Under the pieces are notes generated by a model, which saw nothing but the letters and a program-made list of their open reading frames with translations, was not told where the DNA came from and did no database searches. A stretch of DNA of 64,000 nucleotides from Terfezia claveryi (lineage: Eukaryota > Ascomycota > Pezizomycetes > Pezizales > Pezizaceae). The position numbers were made by a program, and so were the translations under genes. The stretch spans positions 124,001-188,000 of the forward strand of contig WHUX01000017.1 of the NCBI GenBank assembly GCA_015179025.1. The letters are read 5' to 3'. Positions 45,266 through 57,465 of this stretch are shown piece after piece; position 1 is the stretch's first letter, and every line of letters starts with the position of its first letter.

Positions 45266-47554
45266 ATGTATCATGACCCAGCGATCGCCGCAGCGAAGGC
45301 TGTCCGGGGAGTCCCGCCTCCGGGGAAAGCACATGGTATTGCATTGCCAAACACTGCGCGCCCGGGGAGGACGCCAATCTACAGGCACTGGCGACACGCA
45401 GATGGGTTGATGGAGACAATTGATCCAAATGTAACGTTATTCCCTCATTCTACAAACTCACCAGATCTTACTTCCCAGAGCCTGGGTTGAGCGAATGTTG
45501 TGCTGACATTTAGTATACTTTGTTAGGTCCGCACCATCCACGAGATGTTCGAGAACGCGGCCAAACACCACGCCAACAACCGGATGCTGGGATGGCGAGA
45601 GCGGGATCCTGGTTCGGGGGCATATGGGCCCTTTGTATGGATGGACTACAAGACTGTCCACGAGCGGAGAAAGAACTTTGGCGCGGGGTTGAGAGTGTTA
45701 CATGAGAGGATTGGGGTGACGGAGGATAAGTACGGAATTGGGCTTTGGAGCCCGAATCGCCCAGAATGGCAGATTACGGATTTGGGGGCGGTTAGCCAGG
45801 GATGTTATACAGTGTCGATTTATGATACCTTGGGCCCAACGGCGACAGAGTATATTGTTCATCATGCATTGATTAAGACGGTGGTTTGTAGTTTGAACGT
45901 ATGTTCCACCCTCGCCCCACTGTCGTGCACGATATAGTTTTCTGATGATTATGGTGAGGTATAGCATGTCCCCAGCCTCCTTGCCATGAAAGACCGCTGT
46001 CCCGACCTTAAAATCATCATCTCCATGGACCCCCTCGACAACGGCGAACTGCCCGGCTACAACAAACAAGCCCTCATCGGCGCCTGGGCCAAGGAGCGAT
46101 GCGTGGAGCTATACTCCTTCACTGACGTGGAAGAACTCGGAATCAAGAACCCCCGCCCTTACAACCCTCCTCTCCCTACCGACACCGTCACAATCAACTA
46201 CACCTCCGGCACTACTGGCAACCCAAAGGGTGTCGTCCTCACCCACAAGAATGCAATCGCAGCCTGCTCCAGTGCGCATGGTTCTGCAATCAGCTCCACG
46301 CCAAATGACTGCATGCTGTCATATCTTCCCTTGGCGCATATATATGGTAGGTTGGGCGAGCAAATGACCATGTGGGCGGGCGCGTCGATTGGGTATTTTC
46401 ATGGGAATATCCTTGAGTTGGTGGATGATCTGAAGGCTCTCAGACCCACATTTTTTTTCTCAGTCCCAAGGCTCTACCAGCGGTTCTACACAGCAATCCA
46501 GTCTGCGACCATCGACGCCCCGGGCATAAAAGGCAGTTTGAGTCGCCACATCGTCAACACAAAACTCACTACCATGAAGAGCGGCACCGGTGGCAGTGGT
46601 GGATCAAACCAAAACGCTCTCTACGACCGAATTTGGGCCAAGAAAGTCGCCGCCGCAATCGGTCTCGACCGCGCAACCGGGATGGTCACTGGCTCCGCGC
46701 CCATCGACAAACGCGTTCTAGAGTTTCTTAGGGTCGTGTTTTCAAATAACTTTATCCAAGGCTACGGTCTTACTGAGACGTATTCCGTCGCCTTGGGACA
46801 ACTCGTCCAAGACAATACCGCTGGCAACTGTGGGCCCCCCACCGTCTGCATTGAGGCTTGCTTAAAGAGCGTCCCAGAGATGGATTACAACGTCACAGAT
46901 AAGCCTTACTCTAGAGGCGAGCTCCTCCTCCGTGGGCCTGTGCTGTTTAAGGAGTATTTTCGCGAATCGGAATTAACTGCCAAGGCGATCGACGAGGAGG
47001 GGTGGTTTAGCACAGGGGATATTTGCATGATAGATGAATTCGGCCGATTCACTATTATCGACCGCGTAAAAAACATTCTCAAACTTGCACAGGGCGAATA
47101 CATATCCCCAGAGCGAATCGAGAATAACCTCCAATCCCACCTTCCATATCTAATGCAATCCTATGTTCACGGAGACTCATTACAATCTTTCCTCGTTGGT
47201 GTATTCGGTGTAGACAGGCCACTCTTTGCTCGGTTCGCTTCGAAGGTTCTAGGGAAGGAGATTGATCCTCTTAACGATGTGGCCATTGCAGAGGCGTGTA
47301 GGGATAAGAAAGTCAGGAGACAGGTCTGTAAAGATATGGATGATGTGATTAAGAAAACAGGGTTTTCGGGGTTCGAGAGGGTTAGGAATGTACATTTGTG
47401 CTTGGACCCATTTACAATCGATAATGAATTGTTGACGCCGACGTTGAAGTTGAAGAGGCCGCAGGTGGCGAGGGCATATAAGGAGGAGCTTAAAGGGTTG
47501 TATGAGGAGGCCCTGAGAGAGCAGGGGGGGAAGAGGAAGCAGGCGAAATTGTAG
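45266..47554 (+). CDS. Long-chain fatty acid-CoA ligase, probably peroxisomal
   Basis: Exons 45266-45430, 45527-45898 and 45965-47554 give about 708 residues, normal for the family. It activates fatty acids to acyl-CoA through an acyl-adenylate. Motifs include the AMP-binding P-loop INYTSGTTGNPKGVVLTHKN (about 255-274), YLPLAHIYGR, QGYGLTETYS and GWFSTGDICMIDEFGRF. They continue with the signature IIDRVKNILKLAQGEYISPE and a C-terminal region with LTPTLKLKRP. The last three residues, AKL, form a type 1 peroxisomal targeting signal, so the enzyme probably feeds peroxisomal beta-oxidation, like Aspergillus FaaB or yeast Faa2. No mitochondrial or ER leader is seen. The start at 45266 (MYHDPAIAAAKAVRG) is the first ATG in the frame. 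Confidence 0.94.
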
Positions 47555-50179
47555 TTGGGGAATAGTCGGGTGAAGGATGTCGATACCATCTTCCTAACGT
47601 TTCTTTTTATTACAGAGACTGAGAGGTTTATACCATGAGGGTTTATATATATGCTAGTCTGGCGGGCACAGTCATATATATGATATGCACCATGAATTTC
47701 CGAGGAAAATTGATTTTCTTTATTTTTCATTTTTAATATTTTTTTGGACGAATCATATTCATCTGTCAGGGTATGGGGGTGTCATTTATGGTCTACGTAA
47801 ATTTGTCACCGCTACTCTACTTTTGCAGGAGTGAGTGGGTTCGAAGCAGCCCCCCACCTCTTTCCTTCTGCCTTCGGTGGGGCTTTTCTCCCAGCTTCTC
47901 TTCCCTGAATAATCTCTGGTACGTCGCAGCACCGAAAAGATAGCAGAACTACGAAGGTATTTTATTATCCTCGTCAAAAAAAACCCCACTCTACTAGTAT
48001 ATTTTCAATTGCAAGTTCAAGTGTGCGCCTATATGCTAATTCTCCGATACTTACATAACAAAAATGTTAGCCTTACAAAAAATCTAGGAGTTTAAACAGG
48101 AGGTGGCTTTTGGTTGTTGGATACAATGAGGCTATGCTTTCCGTATATATAAGGTCGAATTTAGGTGCTGAAACCTTTGACTATGTCGGAGGGTTGGCTA
48201 GTGGTTTTAAGATGGGGATGGGTTGGAGGGAAAAATATATATATATAGACAGACGGGTGGTGGGAGGCGCCGCAATGCTTGTAGGAGGATGTTACTTTGA
48301 GAAGGATGTTTTCGGGGTAATAATAATGTTGAAAATTTCCGGTCTGTACCCATGAGTCTTTGGGCACCAAGAAACTCCAAGGGCGGGCACTCTAGAATTT
48401 AAAAACTGTAGCCTCCCCTGCCAAAACAAAAAAAATAAAGAAGAACAGGTATGCGCCTGCGAAGAACCTATATTGCATATCGCAACGAAAAAATACTCAT
48501 TTACTCATATGCGGTCCCAGTAAGGGAACCATGATGAGCCACCCGTAAACCCGGACAAGGCAAGCAACGTAATGGTGGACAAGCTTCATTTCACTAAAAT
48601 TAATACCCATCATTACTGAGCAACGCCGGCTCTGAGCTTTAATAGTTGCATCTAAGAGCTCTGGGTAACAGATTGCATCCCCCAAAAATCCAGTGCAAAC
48701 TCGTGTTATGCTCATATGATGAATGCGGGCGCTGAGTATTAGGAATTACAGAGTGCCCAACTATTGTATTATTGGGTGGGGGGTGCACCTAGGTATTCTT
48801 GGGATGTTAGGGTAAATTTTGGTTGGAGCAGGAATGGGCAACGAGATAACCTTTTTATTGTGCCAATAATCTGTCCCGGGGCTGGGGGTGATGGGTGATA
48901 AGTTAAACACCCCATATCAGATCTTCCTCCACAATATCAGATTCTAGAACTGTTCAACGCCAAGAAACACTGTTGCGAGGGGGGCGACGGTCTTGAACCA
49001 GACTACTGGGGAGGGGTTCATATTCCTCAACCGCAGTATCAACCCCCCCCCCCCCCAAGCTTGGCATTTCGAAGTCAATAGCGAGCTCTAGAATCTGATA
49101 TGGCAGCCTTACGATAGTGAAGATGAGATTATCCCAATTACCTACCTATACAGTAGATACCCTAATCAGATTCTATAGTTGGGGGATGATCCTTCTCCTC
49201 CCCCTCCCCTTCCCACTCACTCCCCCTCACTTCCTCTCCTCCACCCAACGCCCCAGGAGGATGGTCGTGCAACCAGACTAGTACGCAGGTTAATATTTTT
49301 TGTAGTGTTCGTGACCTCGCAACTCCCCCCATAGACAACAGACTGGTTTGTACGAGGCTAAGTAACCCTAGTCTGGTTGGCACAAGTAACCCTAACATTA
49401 TACTCGTCAACCACTCGAACTCATTTCAATATCAGCAGTGGGCTCAAGAATCTGATATGGCCTTCTTATCATGGGACTAGTGAAGATAAGAGTTACCTTA
49501 AATGACGACTTTGTCCGCAACCCGTGAGTGCTTCTCAGCTCCGTGTTAATCAGATATATATGCTTAGTCCCGTGACTTTTCCTTTTTTAGGCTTTGCTCA
49601 ACTCATAATCTCAGTAGATTTTAACTGACTAGTGCAAACACGAGATACACCTCCTATGAGGAACCGAACCCATGCTATTTGGCTTGAGGAACTCAGGTTG
49701 ATGGTAGTCTCCCCCCTAGGGGAGGGGGGGGTGGTTTGGAATTCAGCCTCAATTGGTGAATCCGGGCTATTGAGTAAAAACAAACCCTTATTCTTACGCC
49801 CACCGCCTCAGCCAAAATTACCATTATACGAGAGAACAAGAGGGGTTGTTGTGCCAACCAGACTACGAAATTTTTTTTCAGGGATACTACCGCATCAAGC
49901 AGCTGGAACAGACTGGTTTTCACAAAATCACCCTGAACCAAACTTCTTTGGAGTTTCCTGGTGCCAAAGACTCAATGGCAGATTTTAGAGTCTGATATTC
50001 CATGTTTATTTTTTAACTTATAAGTAGCGGAATAGAAGAAGGTGACCCTCATGAGGGAGTTTCAACATCTCCACACGAACTCCTCACGAATTTCCTTTGC
50101 TACTTACCTGGATACATTAACTTGCATAAATCCTTAGAGTCCACCTACTGCACACATATTAGTGATAAAGCCCTCCTCC

Positions 50180-50212
<33 letters not shown>

Positions 50213-50816
50213 GAAAAGAAGATACCTCATAAGTATTACCCTGAACTTTCCCTCTCACGACCATTATTCCTTTCACTACTCATTATTATTACCATTCACC
50301 GCCCCAAAAATTCCAGCTTCAAAGCTTCGTTACTATATTTACGAGATCCCCGGCTTGATTCAGAGGAGGTTAATCTTAACTCTATTTTATTTTTTTACGT
50401 GGAACAAGAAGTTGGTGTGTGCTACCGCCATACTTTAACTATAGACAGATATTAGGGAAGGGGGTGTGGGAGAGATAGCTAAAGTTATAGCTATAGACGC
50501 TAAAAGTGCTGTTATACACGTCCCGACAGGTGCAAGCTTTCTCAGAGCTGTAAGATTGGTGGGAGGGGGTGGAGAGACGGGGCAACGGCTGTGGGCTCCA
50601 GGACGATTATAATTATCAGGCCTTAGTGGGCTGTAACACTGCCGTTAACGTTTTAGGTAGGGCAAATGATAAGGCTAGTAAAATTCTATATGTGCATTCG
50701 CTGTATTCTAGGATATTAAAAAAATATACCCACGTCTTAGTCTATACCACAAATCACCCTCAACTCAATAGTATTACATCCCTCACCCTGGGGAAAAAGT
50801 AAAAAAACACCTCACC
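47555..50816. other. Repeat-rich intergenic region between convergent genes
   Basis: About 3.3 kb without a supportable gene. Copies of the recurrent TAGTCTGG motif occur at 47655, 48997, 49266, 49369 and 49849. There is a C11 run near 49045 and an A26 run at 50180-50205. Segments near 49083-49145 and 49440-49500 are related direct repeats. Confidence 0.5.
49369..49865. mobile_element. MITE with perfect 17-bp terminal inverted repeats
   Basis: TAGTCTGGTTGGCACAA at 49369-49385 and its exact complement TTGTGCCAACCAGACTA at 49849-49865 enclose 497 bp with no coding capacity. If the outer TA is a target-site duplication, as in Tc1/mariner elements, the element proper starts at GTCTGG. Degenerate copies of the same end lie just outside (49341 and 49908). 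Confidence 0.7.
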
Positions 50817-53527
50817 CTACAAGAATTCCATTTCCTCCTCCTCCCCCAACGCTGCAATCTTCCCCGCCAACACCCCCCTCCCGTACTTCACCGCAATCCT
50901 CCCCGCCAATTCCAACCCCTTGTTCCGATCCCTAAACAACCCACACAGCTCCAGTGCCTTCTCCCCCCTATCATCCCTACACTCTACCGCTAGCATCTGC
51001 AGAATCGCTCTATCAATTGCATGTTCCCTCGTTGACCTCGCATGCCCCTCTTCACTCGTTGCGGGCCTCGCGCCAATGAGACCCTCAAGGAGGGAGAGGA
51101 GCAGGGATTCCCGAACAAGGGTTTCCTCGTGGGGAGCGCTTTGAGTTGAGGTGGAGGCGGATGATGATAGTGGGATTTTGAAGTCGAATTCGGAGAGGAG
51201 CGGGCGGGGGAAGTATGGGTATTTCTCCGCGGGGCGGAGAACGATACAGTGGAATTTATGGTGCGCGACGGCGACAGGCCAGTACTCCACTGTTTTTGTG
51301 TTAGTGGTTTTAGAGTCGATCTGTGTAGTATCTAATACTGGAACCCAATTCGCTTGCCCTGGGCTCCGCCAATGTTGCAGAACGAGCAGGACTCCTTCAG
51401 AGTCATATATAACTGGGTTACCTTCTTCTGAGAAGAATATACTTTTCAAGACTCCGTTCGGAGGAAGTGCGATGATGGCATCGGCTTGGAGGGTTTCGTC
51501 GTGCTTGATGTTCATGATGGAGTAGGTCAGTGTCGTGTGGCCGGTTGCTGCCACAGGGCCGTTCGAGAGAACCATAACGTAATCTCTCCAAGACGCGCAA
51601 GTAACTACGGGGGAGTGAGGGTGGCGGTGGATTCGTAGTGGCGTTCCAAAGAGCGTGTACACGCGGAGATATGATTTTGAGGTAAGGGCAATGATGTATG
51701 AGTTGCTGAGGGAAATAGCGGTGATATCCTCTCCCTCCGGCATTTGGATTCGCCAATCTGCGCGGGTGGACCAGGTGCTATGTGGGCGGTAAAATAGGTA
51801 TGCTGGTTTCGAATCTGTTTTAGGTGAGGAGAAGAGCGCGCCGTTTTCGTTTAGACAGGCTTTATCGTAGAGATATGGATCTGTAAAGTGAAAGTCTCGG
51901 TATAGATCTCGGTCATAGAATTCGACGGTGACAGTGTTGTGGGTTTCTTGGTCTACGGTCCATACGAAGCCAATGAGGTTGAGGGCGAGATACTTGCGGC
52001 CGCCGCGCCAGGGTGTGCTGCCGGGTTGAAAGGGAGCGTGGGTCGTTGGCTCCCAGGCGTCGTATGCGCGGCGTTTGGTGCTGGGGTTGTAGCCGTCGTC
52101 GTGAATGTATTCGAAGCTGCGCTTGTTGACATTGTTGGATTTGGGTTCGGCGTAGCCCATGCCGTCGTCGTCAATGATAAAGTCATCGTCGTCGTCAAGG
52201 CCCATGAGCTCGTCAAGGGGATCACGGCTGAGACTTCGGTCCCTACGCTGGCGGGGTGGGGGTTTGTCTGTGGTGCCGGCATCGGAGGTGTCATTGAGGA
52301 GGGGTGGGCGCAGGAGAAGGTCCTCTTGATCGGGAGGGAGTACGTTAGGGAGGGTAACGAGTTCTCCGTCGTTGTTTGTGAGGGAGAGGGTGTTTTCTTT
52401 AGGATGCCATGATATGCTTTTTACCTTTGGCTGGTCGTATCTGGATTTGTTAGGATATGGCACGGTGACGGCAGGGGGAGGGGGGAAACTTACTTTTTGA
52501 TAATTGTCTGGGTTTTGCTCTCCCAGATTACCAGTTTACCGTCTGCGCCTGCACTAGCCAGGAACGCCCCGTTTGGTGACCAGGCTATATCGTTTATATG
52601 GCCCGTGTGCCCAGTGGAGAAGGTTCCCTGGCGTTCCCAGGTGCTCCGTGAGATGACGGCAATGTCTGCAGTCGTCAGTCGTGCACTGCATATATAGCAA
52701 TTGTTGAGTGCATACCTTTCGTTGGTGTCACCACAGCAAACGCCTGCCCATCAGGGGACCACGCGGCTTTGGAGGTGGCATCATCGTCAGGCTCTAGTGC
52801 CCGCACAACACCCTCCACCTTCTTGATCAATGATGGTTGCTGGGACGATATTGAATAAACGTATATAACCCCGTCGGTGCTGGATGCAGCAAGGTATGCA
52901 CCGGTTGGGTGGAATGAAACGTGTTTGACAGACCGGCTCTGTTCTCGCAGGTACATTATTTGCACATTGTCGTTCGTGTTGACCACCTTGACTGCCGTTT
53001 CGCTGGCGAAGTGTCAGTGTCGAACTGTAGCATTGGTGCAAGAAGGTCGTGGAACATACTCGCTGGCAACAGCTGCCCAGTTTCCGTCAGGGCTGAGGGC
53101 GACATCCCGCACGGGTAGGCTGCATCGGACAAGGATCTGGTCGAGTTCGTTCGAGCTCATGTTGAACAGACTGACGGTCCCATCTTCGGACCCTATGATG
53201 AATTTGTCGTTCTAAGGGAAGGGGGGGAGGTTGGTATTAGCATTGTGCGATCAATTGGCAGGGTGGACAGCATACTGCTACGGCCAGCCCAGTGCTCGAT
53301 TCCTGGCAGTCGTCGATTGTTTCTGGCTCGTCTTCTGAGGCGACGGTATATTTCCGGACGGCATTGTTCGTGCCAGCAGTGATGATGTATCTTCCGTCGG
53401 GGGAGTAGGCCGTGAAGGTCGCACCCGGCGGGTCTGTAGATTGCAGCTGTTAGCCAAAGCCATGGGAATTGCACGAGACGCAGAACGTACGAGCGTAGCG
53501 GCGGTCAGGCCTGCGGGTGGAAGACAT
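50817..53527 (-). CDS. mcl1: Replication factor Mcl1/SepB/Ctf4 (WD40)
   Basis: Exons in transcription order are 53527-53491, 53433-53276, 53211-53060, 53002-52716, 52665-52494 and 52440-50817, about 809 residues. The family (Ctf4, AND-1/WDHD1, fission yeast Mcl1, Aspergillus SepB) forms a trimer that links the CMG helicase to DNA polymerase alpha and serves cohesion. WD40 repeats fill the first 290 residues: GATFTAYSPDGRYIITAGTN, FIIGSEDGTVSLFN, GAYLAASSTDGVIYVYS and HINDIAWSPNGAFLASAG, with KLVIWESKTQTIIKK. An acidic and basic linker follows (GLDDDDDFIIDDDG). The central beta-propeller region includes RGGRKYLALNLIGFVWTVDQ, and the helical end includes LQMLAVECRDDRGEKALELC. No HMG box is present, as in other fungal members. 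All introns are 50-66 bp. It is divergent from the WD40 gene at 53930. Confidence 0.93.
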
Positions 53528-53929
53528 TTCAGGTGATTGATTGTAATAAAAGATCGTGGGAGTCAGCTAATGCCTTAGGTTGGGGATGCTGTGGCTGGTG
53601 CTGTGGTGGAGGGGCTTCGCCGGCCTGGATGGGGGGGAACGCGTTCGTGTAAATGAAAAATCGTCAGACGGAGTATCAGACGCGCGAGATGCAACTCTTG
53701 GCACAGCCACAGCCAACAGGCACAGGCAACACACAGCTCGTACAGTCTGCACTCGCCCACGCCCGCCGCTCGCGGTCCCCCTTCCCCCCCAACCTACGTA
53801 TATTCCTTCCATCTTCCCTGCTTGATCTGCTCCCCCCAAAAATCCCCCCTCCCTTCTCGCCAAACCCACCCGCTGAAGCCTGCCGTATATGTGCCTGGCC
53901 GTATACCACTGTGTGCCCGCCCGCACGCT
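53528..53929. promoter_or_regulatory. Bidirectional promoter region (mcl1 and WD40 gene)
   Basis: The 402 bp between two divergent start codons. It is GC-rich near the WD40 gene. No specific binding site was identified, although a cell-cycle element could be expected for a replication gene. Confidence 0.5.
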
Positions 53930-56900
53930 ATGAATGATGATGGTGATGGAAAGGTACGATGCACATATAGTGGTGGAGATGCTGTTTCGCCCTGCCCGGG
54001 AGCACTGTGGCTGAGTGAGTGCGTTGCCCTTGATCTGTATTTACTGAAACAGAGTTCTGCCTCCAGACGAGACCGCGTCCCGACCCCGCAGCCCCCCACC
54101 ATAATCGACCTTTGCCAGGACGACGAGCTTGATGACCCGACGTACTCCCCGCACGCCCCAAAGAGGCCACCGGCCTCGCCCCACAAAACTACCCCCCGCC
54201 GCAGAAAGCTGTCTGACTCTGCCCACCTCCAGAGCCCTGTACCATGGAAGGGCTTGGGCCAGGCTACCCTCAATTCCTTCATCCAATCTCCGACAAAGAA
54301 GGCAAAAACGCAGTCGACTATGCATTCATTTTTTGGGACCAGTGGACTAACCTCGCCGCCGCGTCTCGAGGCAAAGCCGAGGCCGTCCAGCGTCCCGCCC
54401 AAGTGGCTCCGATTGGCTGTCCCTGAATTAGGTACGGCCGCGCCCTTGCCTGCAGCATTCCGATACAACAGCCCTGACGATAATGATATAGAACGGCTAC
54501 TGCAGGAAGAGATGGCTACAGCCATGCTTCTAAGCAAAGAGGCCAGGCAACGGGAGCAGAAGCAGGAGCAGGAGCAGGAGCAAGTGGTCAGCTCGGCAGG
54601 CCAGAGGCCTGCGGTAGCCAGATCTGTTATCAGCATCGCAGGCACACCCACCCCTCCAGGAGTTTCACCCATAGCAGGCCCATCAAACTACAACAAGGGA
54701 TTTTTATTCGAGGACAACAGTCAGACAACTACAATGACGAGCACGGCTATGCCAGTTACCACTGCAACGCCCATAGGGTCACTACTCTATCCCGGCGGAA
54801 GCTCATCGGTAGCCCCGGTGAACCCCGCCCCGCAGCGTGGGTGGGAATCTCCTGTCAAACGGAAATTCTCAGAAATTGTGGACTCGCAGGAACCCAATTC
54901 TTTGATTAGCGAGCCCTCAGCATATCATCCTTCACAGGTACAAACCCGCGCTTCAATCACTCCAGATCCAGCAGTTAGACCATCTAGCGGCAAGCTAGCA
55001 AAACCAATACAGCCCGAACTGCGGAGGCCTCCCAGAACCGCACCACCGAAAATCGCTGTCCCAACTTCGCCCCGAATAAAACAATCACAAGTCCCGATCC
55101 CCATTGGCAGTCCCAGAAAGTCAATAGACTTGACCGCCTCACCCACCAGGACCATATCCACCAGACGCAACAACGTTCCTCTAGCCACTATGAAAGATGC
55201 TAGGGAAGGAACGAATGATGCATCAGACTTTGAGGAGTATGACCCCCTCTCAGACGTGGAAGAGATTCACGAGATACGGCGTATGCTCACACAATCCCAT
55301 GCCCCCTCCGAACCTGCAAAACCAGGACCATCCACCCAACCCCTACCAATCCTACAGCACGAAGGACAATCCATGGCATACCAACTTGCCCTCGCAGCTC
55401 GAATACCTACCAAATCAAAGCGGCGGCCATATCTTTCGCGGAACGCAAGGGATTTCTTGGGACATATAGGTTCCTGGGAAGGGTTTCGAGAGTTTGGTTT
55501 GTTACTGGTACTAGGCTTTTGTTGAGAAACGTAGACTGACTTAGAATTCTAATAGATGGCTATTTAATACACGTCGACTTTACTGCTCGGGAAATTGAAA
55601 CCATAATATATCATGTCTCAGAATCCACTGGTGAAAAAATCCGCCGTAGGGAGTCCGACTGCGAGTTTCTCGCTCGGACTGTACGTCAACTACTCTTTCT
55701 CGGCGAGGATCTATTCACCTCCTGTATGCGCACTGCAGCGAGTATTCTCCGGGGCCGAACCACCAGCGACTGCATCCTCTTTGCTCAAGACTGCCTCGAC
55801 TCACGCACCCACTCGCCCAATGGCTCCAACGGATTTATCCGCGTCCTCTTGTCCCAAAAAACCTTTTCCCACGTCCCAGAGTCTCGCCAGAAACTCAGGT
55901 TAAGGAGAGAACTCGGTTGGGGTGTCGACAAAACCTCCATCGCCACTGAAGCATCTCGACAGATCCAGTATAGCGTCATACACGGTCTTAAACCCTGGCG
56001 GGTGTTTAAAGGTGGAAGTTCAGATATCCACGACGTAGCATGGTCTCCTAACGGGGACAAATTCGCGCTGGGGGCAGTAACGTTTCAGGATATGTATAAC
56101 CGTGCGGGAAATTTGGTGTTGGGGTCGGTGAGTGCTGGGACTGCGAAGATGTTGCATGGACACCAAGTTTTACGACCGGAACCGCTAAATGGAATGGATC
56201 CAATACAGCATTCTACAGTCTCCCGGGTGGGGTTCTCGCCGAGTGGGGTATTGTTCTCTGCTGGGTACGATGGCACGGTTAAAGTTTGGGCTGCGGAGCA
56301 GGCTGGCGCACCGAAGGTAGGAGAACGGAGGTTTGGTGAGGAGGTGTGGGTACTTGCAGTTAGCCCCAACCACCACAACCTCGTCGCTGCGGGGACTAAA
56401 AATGGTAAGCTCGAGCTTTCAAGTTGGGATGATGATGGAACATTCCTATCCGCCGCGCCGTGTGTATTGCAGAAAACGATCACGGAGGTGCTGTACCCCT
56501 CGTGTCTAGCTTGGGGGAATAGCTTTCATAATCAATACCTGGTTGCGGGGTATGATACTTCCAATGACCACTCCATGACGGGGAGTTTGGTCATCTATGA
56601 TGCGGAGAGTGGGAGACAATTTTTGAAAGTCACCCCAGGCTCAACGAGATGCTTTGATGTGTTTAGCCATCCCAGTGGCTGCTTTGTTGTTGGATGTGCG
56701 GCAAGGGGAGCGAAGAGTCTCGGTATTAAGAGTACGGTTAGGATGTTCCATATTACCGGTACTGGGGCAGAGATCGAGTTTGATGTTGATAGTGACCAGC
56801 AAGATATCAACCGTGTGACTATCTCGTACGTCCCCCAAAAACCTCCCTCTGCCAAAAAAAAAAGCCTTCACTGATGACGCAGTCCCTGTGGTACCTACGT

Positions 56901-57465
56901 CACCTCCTCTGGCACTTGTGGCGCAACTCTCCTCTGGGACATCCGCTACCCTTCACGCACCCTCCACCGCCTCACCCACGGACCCACCCTCATGCCCCTT
57001 CAAAATCCCAACGTCCCTCCCCTAGACGACACCGGCGTTGAAGTAGCCCTTTGGGGGCCAACCCATGCCTCGAACTTCCTCTACACGGGCTCAAGTGATG
57101 GAGTAGTCAAAGTCTGGGATATAAAGAGAGCTGATCCGCTCGTGAAGGATCTGGCGAAGGTGGACGCGCAGATCATGAGTGGGGCGTGGGCACCGGGAGG
57201 GGGGATGTTGATTGTGGGGGATACGAGTGGGACAGCGACGGTGTTGAATACGTTTGGGGAGGCGGGAGGAGAAGGGGTGGTAAGCCAATTTAGGGTTGAG
57301 GGGGAGGTGTTGCCTGATGGGGGCGGGGGCGGGGGTGGCAGAAGATCAGGTAGCGCTGATATAGATGCGTCGGAGCTGGGGAGGTATTACTCCCGTGAAC
57401 TTGTCCACACGGGGAAGGTAGTTGTGGGGTATGGAGCTATGGGATACGGTGCTTATGGAGCATAA
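53930..57465 (+). CDS. WD40 protein with SIM-like, PIP-box-like and UIM-like motifs
   Basis: Proposed exons 53930-53953, 54053-55496, 55556-56825 and 56883-57465 give about 1106 residues. The first intron is 99 bp and fully open in frame, so a form with 33 extra residues is possible. The second intron uses a GTTTGT donor and joins GFREF to DGYLIHVDFTAREIETIIYH. The N-terminal 480 residues are disordered. They contain PTIIDLCQDDELDD (residues 23-36, SUMO-interaction-like), QATLNSFI (78-85) and QSTMHSFF (95-102), which fit the PCNA-box pattern, and a UIM-like helix IERLLQEEMATAMLLSKEA (154-172). The C-terminal half has WD40 units: DIHDVAWSPNGDKFALGA, VGFSPSGVLFSAGYDGTVKV and GTCGATLLWDI, with LYTGSSDGVVKVWDIKRAD near the end. 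Family identity is uncertain. A CRL4 substrate receptor or a Raf1-like heterochromatin factor are possibilities. No symbol is assigned. Confidence 0.75.
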
